A stretch of 64,000 nucleotides of DNA. It comes from an uncultured Planctomycetia bacterium (lineage in GTDB: Bacteria; Planctomycetota; Phycisphaerae; Phycisphaerales; SM1A02). Position 1 is the first letter of the stretch, and every line of letters starts with the position of its first letter. The stretch is taken from NCBI GenBank assembly GCA_937871505.1, contig CALMPF010000019.1:1-64000 (forward strand), read 5' to 3'. This document shows, one piece after another, positions 58,690-64,000 of this stretch. The notes under the pieces are model-generated. The model had not been told where the DNA came from, made no database searches, and was given only the letters and a program-made list of their open reading frames with translations. The position numbers were made by a program, and so were the translations under genes.

Positions 58690-60183
58690 TCAGCGCTTCC
58701 GCTTCTTGAAGCGCGACTTGATCGACTCCGTCGCGGTCGAGCGGCGCGAGCCGAGCCCCGGCACTCCCTCGAGGCCGGGCATCATCGCCGGGTCCATCGA
58801 CTGGAGCTCCTTCATCGCCTTCATCCGTCCCATGGGGCCGAGTCCCGAGAGCTGCTTCGTGACGCGGTTCATCGCCTCGAACTGCTGCGTGAGCTTGGTC
58901 ACCTCCGCGACCTCGACTCCGCTTCCGGAGGCGATCCGCCGCGCACGGCTGCGGTTGATCAGCGCCGCATCGTCGCGCTCGGCGCGCGTCATCCCGTTGA
59001 CCATGCCCTCGAGGCGATCGAGCTGGCGCTCGTCGATCTCCACGCCCTTGAGCATGGCGCCGACCCCGGGGAGCAGGCCCAGAAGCTGCTTGATCGGTCC
59101 CATCTTGCGGATCGAGCGGAGCTGGCCGATGAAGTCCTCCATCGTCAGGCGGCCCTTGGCCATCTTCTCGGCGATGCGCTCCGCCTCGGCCTCCGAGACC
59201 TCGGCCTGCGCCCTTTCGACGAGCGAGACGACATCGCCCATCCCGAGCACGCGCCCCGCCACGCGCTCGGCGTGGAACTCCTCCAGCGCGTCGAACTTCT
59301 CTCCCGTGCCGATGAACTTGATGGGGGCGCCGGTGACCTGGCGCACCGAGAGCGCCGCGCCGCCGCGCGTGTCGGAGTCGAACTTGGTGAGGATCACGCC
59401 GTCGACGGCGAGGCGAGCGTGGAAGGCGCGCGCCGAGGCGACGGCATCCTGTCCCGTCATCGCGTCGACCACGAGCAGGATCTGATGCGGCTGGAGGGCG
59501 CGGTCCACCGCCTGGAGCTCGGTCATCAGCGCGTCGTCGATGTGCAGTCGTCCCGCGGTGTCGAGGATGAGCACCTGCCAGCCGCCCGAGCGAGCTTCGC
59601 GCAGCGCCCGCTGGCAGACGCCGACGGCGACGCCGACCGCCTTGCCGTACTCGGCGCAGCGCTCCGGCTCCGCGTAGAAGCCGACGCGACCGGGACCCGG
59701 CGCCTCGGCGCCGACGCCCTCGATCACCTGACGAAGCTGCTCGACCGCCGCAGGCCGCTGGAGGTCCGCCGCGCAGACCAGGGCGCCGACGCCGCGCTTC
59801 TTCAAGTACGCCGCGAGCTTCCCGCACGTCGTGGTCTTTCCCGAACCCTGGAGCCCGCAGAGCATGATGACCGTCGGCGGCGGATCGACGAGCAGGATGC
59901 CGCCGGTCGCCCCTTCCGGCGGAGCCATCAGCTCCACGAGGCGGCGATGCACGATCCCGATCATCTCCTCGCCCGGCCGGAGGGACTTCGTCACCTCGTG
60001 GCCGAGGGCGTCCTGGAGAACCTCGTCGCAGAAGCGCTTCACGACCTCCTGATTGACGTCGGCCTCGAGCAGCGCGGTCCGCACCTGGGCCATCGCATCG
60101 CGGACGTTGCCTTCGGAGATGCTCCCCTTGCCGGAGAGCGAGCGGAAGAGATCGTTGAACTTCTCGGTGAGCGTCTCGAACAC
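58690..60183 (-). CDS. ffh: Signal recognition particle protein Ffh (SRP54)
   Basis: A 497-residue GTPase that with 4.5S RNA targets nascent membrane proteins to FtsY. N-domain FETLTEKFNDLFRSLSGKG; G-domain GLQGSGKTTTCGKLAAYLKK, DTAGRLHIDDALM, LTKFDSDTRGGAALSV; M-domain LLGLLPGVGAMLKGVEIDER and RSRARRIASGSGVEVAEVTK, which binds SRP RNA. Somewhat longer than usual because of internal insertions (for example EGVGAEAPGPGRVGFYAEPE). GTG 60183 places the N-domain at the start; the in-frame extension to 60387 is low-complexity. A TACACT box ends 7 nt before the GTG. Divergent from polX. Confidence 0.96.
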   Translation of the reverse strand: MFETLTEKFNDLFRSLSGKGSISEGNVRDAMAQVRTALLEADVNQEVVKRFCDEVLQDALGHEVTKSLRPGEEMIGIVHRRLVELMAPPEGATGGILLVDPPPTVIMLCGLQGSGKTTTCGKLAAYLKKRGVGALVCAADLQRPAAVEQLRQVIEGVGAEAPGPGRVGFYAEPERCAEYGKAVGVAVGVCQRALREARSGGWQVLILDTAGRLHIDDALMTELQAVDRALQPHQILLVVDAMTGQDAVASARAFHARLAVDGVILTKFDSDTRGGAALSVRQVTGAPIKFIGTGEKFDALEEFHAERVAGRVLGMGDVVSLVERAQAEVSEAEAERIAEKMAKGRLTMEDFIGQLRSIRKMGPIKQLLGLLPGVGAMLKGVEIDERQLDRLEGMVNGMTRAERDDAALINRSRARRIASGSGVEVAEVTKLTQQFEAMNRVTKQLSGLGPMGRMKAMKELQSMDPAMMPGLEGVPGLGSRRSTATESIKSRFKKRKR

Positions 60184-60190
60184 GGGCGGG

Positions 60191-60196
60191 AGTGTA
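60191..60196 (-). promoter_or_regulatory. -10-like box TACACT before ffh
   Basis: Minus-strand TACACT ends 7 nt before the ffh GTG; no -35 match or Shine-Dalgarno sequence. The same hexamer serves in the rplU promoter. Confidence 0.5.
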
Positions 60197-60353
60197 ACAC
60201 TGCGGCGCCGCCCCTCCCCGGCGTCGGCGCGACGGAACGCCGCGGAATCCGGCGGCCGATGCAGGGGAGCGCCCGCGCGGCGCGCTGCGCCGGATCGCGA
60301 CCGCTCTGCGGCGCCGTCGGCGGCCGGCGCGCTGCGGCATCCGCGCCGTTTGC

Positions 60354-60359
60354 TACGCT
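60354..60359 (+). promoter_or_regulatory. -10-like box TACGCT before polX
   Basis: TACGCT ends 6 nt before the polX GTG at 60366, again leaving no room for a ribosome binding site. Confidence 0.45.
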
Positions 60360-60365
60360 GAGATC

Positions 60366-62348
60366 GTGTCGGCCGCACGCACGCCATCGACGCCGAGAGG
60401 CCGCGGCGATGATCCGCCCGCAGATCCCGCGCGCTCTCCCGCGTCCCCGCCCGCGACGCGGCCCGCGACCGCTCCGGGGACGGGCTCCGCGGGCGGCGCC
60501 GCCTCCGGTGCGGAGCTCTCGGCCACGCTCGCGCGGCTCTTCGCGGAGATCGCCGTGGGCCTGGAGCTGACCGGCGCCAACGCCTTCCGCGTGAGGGCCC
60601 ATGAACGGGCGGCGCGGGCGATCGAAGAGCACGCGGGAGAACTCGCGGCGCTCTCGAAGCAGGCGCTGATGGCCATCGACGGCATCGGCGAGGGAACCGC
60701 CTCGAAGGCGCTGGAGCTCATCGAGACCGGGCGCATCGCCGAGCACGACGAGCTCTGGTCGCGGATCCCGCGCGGGCTGCTCGAGGTGATGCGCGTCCCC
60801 GGACTCGGGCCCAAGTCGGTGAAGATCCTCTGGGAGCAGGGGGGCGTCACCGACCTCACCTCCCTCAAGGCGAAGCTCGCGGAGGGCGCGCTCGCGGCGC
60901 TTCCCCGGATGGGAGAGAAGACCCTGCGCAACATCGCCGAGGCGGTCGCGTTCATGGAGCGGGCCGGAGGTCGCCGCCGGATCGGGGAGGCGATGCCGAT
61001 CGCCGAGGCGATCATCGCCGTGCTGCGGCGCGTCCCCGGCGCCGGGGCGATCGAGTTCGCCGGGTCGCTGCGCCGCGGCCGCGAGACCATCGGGGACATC
61101 GACATCGTCGCCTCGGGAGACGACGCCGCGGCGCTGGCGCGGCGCTTCGTCTCGATGCCTTCGGTCGAGCGCGTCCTCGCGGAAGGCGCGACCAAGTGCG
61201 CGGTCCGGCTCGATGCGGGCATCCAGGCCGACCTGCGGCTGGTCCATGCTTCGGTGCACGGGGCCGCGCTGCTCTACTTCACGGGAAGCAAGGAGCACAA
61301 CATCGCGCTGCGCGAGCGGGCGATCTCGATGGGCATGCGCCTCAACGAGTACGGGCTCTTTCCCGACGACGGCGACCCGCGCCCGCCGCAGGAGCGCGGG
61401 ATCGCGCCGGTCGCCGCCGCGACCGAGGCGTCGATCTACCGGGCCCTGGATCTGGAGTGGATCCCGCCGGAGCTGCGCGAGGATCGCGGCGAGCTCGAGG
61501 GGCCGATTCCGCGGCTCGTCGAGCTCGAGGACATTCGCTGCGAGCTCCACGCCCACACGCGGGCGAGCGACGGCGCCCTCTCGATCGACGAGCTGATCGA
61601 GGCCGCGAAGTCGCGCGGCTTCCACGCCATCGCGATCACGGACCACTCGCGCTCCAGCGTCCAGGCCGGCGGCCTCTCGCCGGATCGCCTGCTCGAGCAC
61701 ATCGAGGCGGTGCGCGCGGCGGGGCTTCGGCACCCGCAGATCCGGGTGCTTGCCGGGAGCGAGGTCGACATCCACGCCGATGGCACCCTCGACTACGAGG
61801 ACGCCCTGCTCGCCCGGCTCGACATCGTCGTCGCGAGTCCCCATGCCGCCCTTCGGCAGGATCCCGAGAGGGCGACGCAGCGGCTGATCCGCGCCGTCTC
61901 GCATCCGCTGGTGCACATCCTCGGACATCCGACGGGGAGGCTCATCAACGAACGCGAGGGTCTCGCGCCGGACATCGCCGCGGTCGCCGCCGCCGCGGCG
62001 CAGCATCGCACCGCGCTGGAGGTCAACGCCAACGACTGGCGGCTCGATCTCCGCGATCTGCACGTCCGGATCGCCGTCGACGCGGGGTGCAGCATCGCGA
62101 TCAACTGCGACGTCCACGGCCGGAGCAACTTCGACATGCTGCGCTACGGCGTGCTGACGGCCCGTCGCGGCTGGCTTCCGAAGGACCGCTGCATCAACGC
62201 CCTCGACGCCGCCGGTCTCGATGCGTGGCTCCGCGGCAAGCGCGCGGGCGCGGCGGTCGCTTCAGGCGCGCCGACGATCGACGCACCCGCAGCAGCCGGG
62301 GCGGAGCCGGCGCCGTCGCACGGCAGGCGACGCGGCCGGTCGGCGTGA
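60366..62348 (+). CDS. polX: Family X DNA polymerase with PHP domain (PolX)
   Basis: A 660-residue repair polymerase. After a 50-residue Ala/Pro-rich tail come the helix-hairpin-helix region (DGIGEGTASKALELIETG, VPGLGPKSVKILWEQGG, RMGEKTLRNIAEAV), the palm with catalytic GDIDIV and DLRLVH, and FTGSKEHNIALRERAISMGM. The C-terminal PHP domain begins CELHAHTRASDGALS, with AIAITDHSRSS, GSEVDIHADG, VASPHAALRQDP and HILGHPTGRL supplying metal ligands for the 3'-5' exonuclease/phosphoesterase activity. All expected ligands seem present. GTG 60366 is the only start before the tail. Probably acts in gap-filling base-excision repair, as does the glycosylase encoded nearby. Confidence 0.95.
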   Translation: MSAARTPSTPRGRGDDPPADPARSPASPPATRPATAPGTGSAGGAASGAELSATLARLFAEIAVGLELTGANAFRVRAHERAARAIEEHAGELAALSKQALMAIDGIGEGTASKALELIETGRIAEHDELWSRIPRGLLEVMRVPGLGPKSVKILWEQGGVTDLTSLKAKLAEGALAALPRMGEKTLRNIAEAVAFMERAGGRRRIGEAMPIAEAIIAVLRRVPGAGAIEFAGSLRRGRETIGDIDIVASGDDAAALARRFVSMPSVERVLAEGATKCAVRLDAGIQADLRLVHASVHGAALLYFTGSKEHNIALRERAISMGMRLNEYGLFPDDGDPRPPQERGIAPVAAATEASIYRALDLEWIPPELREDRGELEGPIPRLVELEDIRCELHAHTRASDGALSIDELIEAAKSRGFHAIAITDHSRSSVQAGGLSPDRLLEHIEAVRAAGLRHPQIRVLAGSEVDIHADGTLDYEDALLARLDIVVASPHAALRQDPERATQRLIRAVSHPLVHILGHPTGRLINEREGLAPDIAAVAAAAAQHRTALEVNANDWRLDLRDLHVRIAVDAGCSIAINCDVHGRSNFDMLRYGVLTARRGWLPKDRCINALDAAGLDAWLRGKRAGAAVASGAPTIDAPAAAGAEPAPSHGRRRGRSA

Positions 62349-62648
62349 TCTCGCGCGGCGTTCGGCTGACGAGCCGCCCCGGCGGGAACCGGCTTTGTCA
62401 GTCGCTTCCGCCCGGGCGCGGCGGGCCGGCGCCCTGCACGGACCGATCGAAGCGCCGCCGGTGCGCCGCTTGGGAGGCGGGCGCATCACGGCGGCGCCGG
62501 GGGCCTTGATCCTCGCGGCGAGCGGCCGGCGAACGGGAGGGCCGTCGGCAGGCGTCCCGAGCACGAGCGACGTTGCTGTCTGCGTCGCTCCGACGGCGGC
62601 CGACGGCGCCTCATGCGCCTGCGGCCGGGGCGGCGCCTGTCGAGGGCC
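62349..62648. other. Intergenic region between polX and the HAF-repeat gene
   Basis: 300 bp between convergent gene ends. GC-rich, no convincing coding frame, and no T-tailed hairpin; I see nothing assignable in it. Confidence 0.4.
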
Positions 62649-63989
62649 TCATCGGACGGAGACGCTTCCGGGCGTCGCCGCCGGCCGAGTCAGCGAGCGG
62701 TCGAAGCCGCGCGGCCGCGCTGGCTCCGGGGTTCCGCCTCCGGGCTTCGCTCCTTCCTCCTCCGGCTCCTCATCGATCGGGTCGCGTTCGATCGGATCGG
62801 GCACGAAGAGATACGCGCGGCGGCCGGGCACGCCTTCGAGGCGTCCGGAGCCGACGATGAACCCGGCGTCGTTGATCGACTCCGCGGTCTCGAGCGTCCA
62901 GCCGCTCTCCGGGTCGACGAGGGTGTTGAGGTTCGCGAGCCCGGCGCTGGGCGAGAAGATGATCGCCCGGAACTGCTCGAGGACCGGCAGCACGTCGAAG
63001 CGCGCTTCGCCGACCGCCACACCGGCCCCGTTCACCGCACTCAGCGAGGTCTTGATCGACGTTCCGAGCTGACCGATGGTCGTCAGCATCGGCTGCTCGC
63101 CGAGGTGCCAGTAGGCGCCGACCCCGGAGAGGAACGCGTTCTGCGCGCCGGGAAGGGAGACGTATCCGACGGCGACGGCGGACTCCGAGATCGCATCGCC
63201 GCGGTTGTACGTTCCTCCGAGATCGGGCAGCGCGACCACGGCGCCCTCGGTGAACCAGAGCGCCCGCGAGTCGGTGTAGGGCACCGACCACCCCACGACC
63301 TCGCCAAGCGTGTTCACGCCGCGGCCGACGGTCGACTTGTCCCCGAAGAGGCCCAGGGGCGTCCGGACGACGCTGCCATCCTCGCCGACGATGCCGATGA
63401 AGGCCTCGACCGTGCTGGAGAAGGTCGGCGTGGTGATCGTGATGCCTCCGGTGAACAGGCCGTTCTCGGCGATGTCGAGAACCTGCGAGGAGCCGTAGAA
63501 GAAGAACGTCAGGTTGTTGCACCACTCCGGATCCGCCACGCAGAGGAACGTCCCGTCCACGGCCACCCAGCCGTTGGCGTTGCCCTCGCGCGTTCCCACG
63601 AGCGTGCCGTCGGCGGAGATGCCGGTGGCGAAGCGCCCGGCGCCGGAGCCGTCACTGACGATCTCGACGCCATCCGGGCCCCAGATCACCGGCGTGTGTC
63701 CGCCGAAGAGCCCGAGCTGCGCGGCGCCGGCGATCAGGCCTTCCTGGGTGATCGCCGTGGCGATCGAGGATGACGCTCCCGCCGGAAGCAGGGCGCCGAG
63801 ATCGACGATTGACCCTGTCCGGTGCGAGTCGCCGAGATCGCCCGCGTTGGCCGCGATCGCGACGCCCGCCGCTGCGGCGCCCGCGAGCAGCGTGACCAAA
63901 GCGGCCCGCGCCCGTTCTCGCGGCTTCCGCGCGGTCGCACTGCGCGATGCCGGACCGGGAGCAGGGAAATCTCGAACCAGCGCCGTCAT
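62649..63989 (-). CDS. Exported HAF-repeat-like protein
   Basis: A 446-residue exported protein. A long basic N-region leads to the signal helix RAALVTLLAGAAAAGVAIAA (about residues 28-47). The body consists of repeats of the HAF type, such as IVDLGALLPAGASSSIATAI, VVALPDLGGTYNRGDAISES followed by AVAVGYV, and LETAESINDAGFIVGSGRLE: the xDLGG...AxxINxxGxxVG pattern, expected to form a beta-propeller-like fold. The C-terminal 40 residues are acidic then Pro/Arg-rich and probably disordered; there is no PEP-CTERM or dockerin. ATG 63989 is preferred to GTG 63998. Function unknown; likely surface or secreted. Confidence 0.8.
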   Translation of the reverse strand: MTALVRDFPAPGPASRSATARKPRERARAALVTLLAGAAAAGVAIAANAGDLGDSHRTGSIVDLGALLPAGASSSIATAITQEGLIAGAAQLGLFGGHTPVIWGPDGVEIVSDGSGAGRFATGISADGTLVGTREGNANGWVAVDGTFLCVADPEWCNNLTFFFYGSSQVLDIAENGLFTGGITITTPTFSSTVEAFIGIVGEDGSVVRTPLGLFGDKSTVGRGVNTLGEVVGWSVPYTDSRALWFTEGAVVALPDLGGTYNRGDAISESAVAVGYVSLPGAQNAFLSGVGAYWHLGEQPMLTTIGQLGTSIKTSLSAVNGAGVAVGEARFDVLPVLEQFRAIIFSPSAGLANLNTLVDPESGWTLETAESINDAGFIVGSGRLEGVPGRRAYLFVPDPIERDPIDEEPEEEGAKPGGGTPEPARPRGFDRSLTRPAATPGSVSVR

Positions 63990-64000
63990 GTTGACCACCA

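Noticed and set aside
58040-59485. 481-codon plus-strand frame crossing the end of the AI-2E gene into ffh
   Set aside because: Out-of-frame with the transporter in its first part and antisense to ffh in the second; no domain.

Overview
The window is a GC-rich stretch of bacterial chromosome, most likely from a planctomycete of the Phycisphaerae type. Four things point there: a protein of the family restricted to Planctomycetes and Verrucomicrobia (56554-57126), a PEP-CTERM-like sorting signal of the VPAPGA form, dockerin-like C-termini ending in LLGSWGPC or LIAAWGPC, and secreted proteins built on a tandem CC..VC....CC...WD..C module. No rRNA, tRNA, CRISPR array or intact transposase was seen. 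Codon position 3 is so GC-rich that very long antisense open frames shadow most genes; these were left out.

Layout. 1-4608: a gene-poor flank with a probably 5'-truncated dockerin protein, an unrecognised envelope protein and a 1.4-kb repeat-bearing region. 4609-18485: a tightly overlapping type II secretion/pseudopilin operon (ATPase, platform protein, two GspG-like, one GspH-like, GspI-like and GspJ-like pseudopilins, and a giant GspK-like protein), ended by a clear intrinsic terminator. 18885-25535: two convergent genes for secreted cysteine-rich repeat proteins, one with 20 modules, the other with a P-domain, three modules and a dockerin; a MITE-like element lies between them. 25696-31540: uppS, purA, hemW and a solitary sdhB; at 30638 a three-gene glycosylation cassette (GT2, FkbM methyltransferase, PMT-like membrane protein) begins and runs to 34172. 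34403-41141: a respiratory operon combining complex IV (coxB-cytochrome c fusion, coxA-coxC fusion, ctaG) with a Rieske protein and a cytochrome b-cytochrome c fusion. 41235-49206: ettA, a DUF433/DUF5615 toxin-antitoxin locus with a broken toxin, hrpB, a PEP-CTERM protein and queA. 49261-64000: an aminotransferase, rplU, a lipoprotein with an amidohydrolase-like pseudoenzyme, an M48 protease, the run ubiE / DNA-3-methyladenine glycosylase / Minf_1886 family / AI-2E family, ffh, polX and a HAF-repeat protein.

How the parts fit. The secretion operon and the secreted repeat proteins next to it may form one export and surface-structure module, although the outer-membrane secretin (GspD) and GspC/L/M/O are not in this window. 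The respiratory operon could make a supercomplex with tethered cytochrome c domains passing electrons from quinol to oxygen. Many genes at the head of a transcription unit carry a TANNNT (-10-like) hexamer ending only 5-10 nt before the start codon, with no visible Shine-Dalgarno sequence. That suggests widespread leaderless transcription in this organism.
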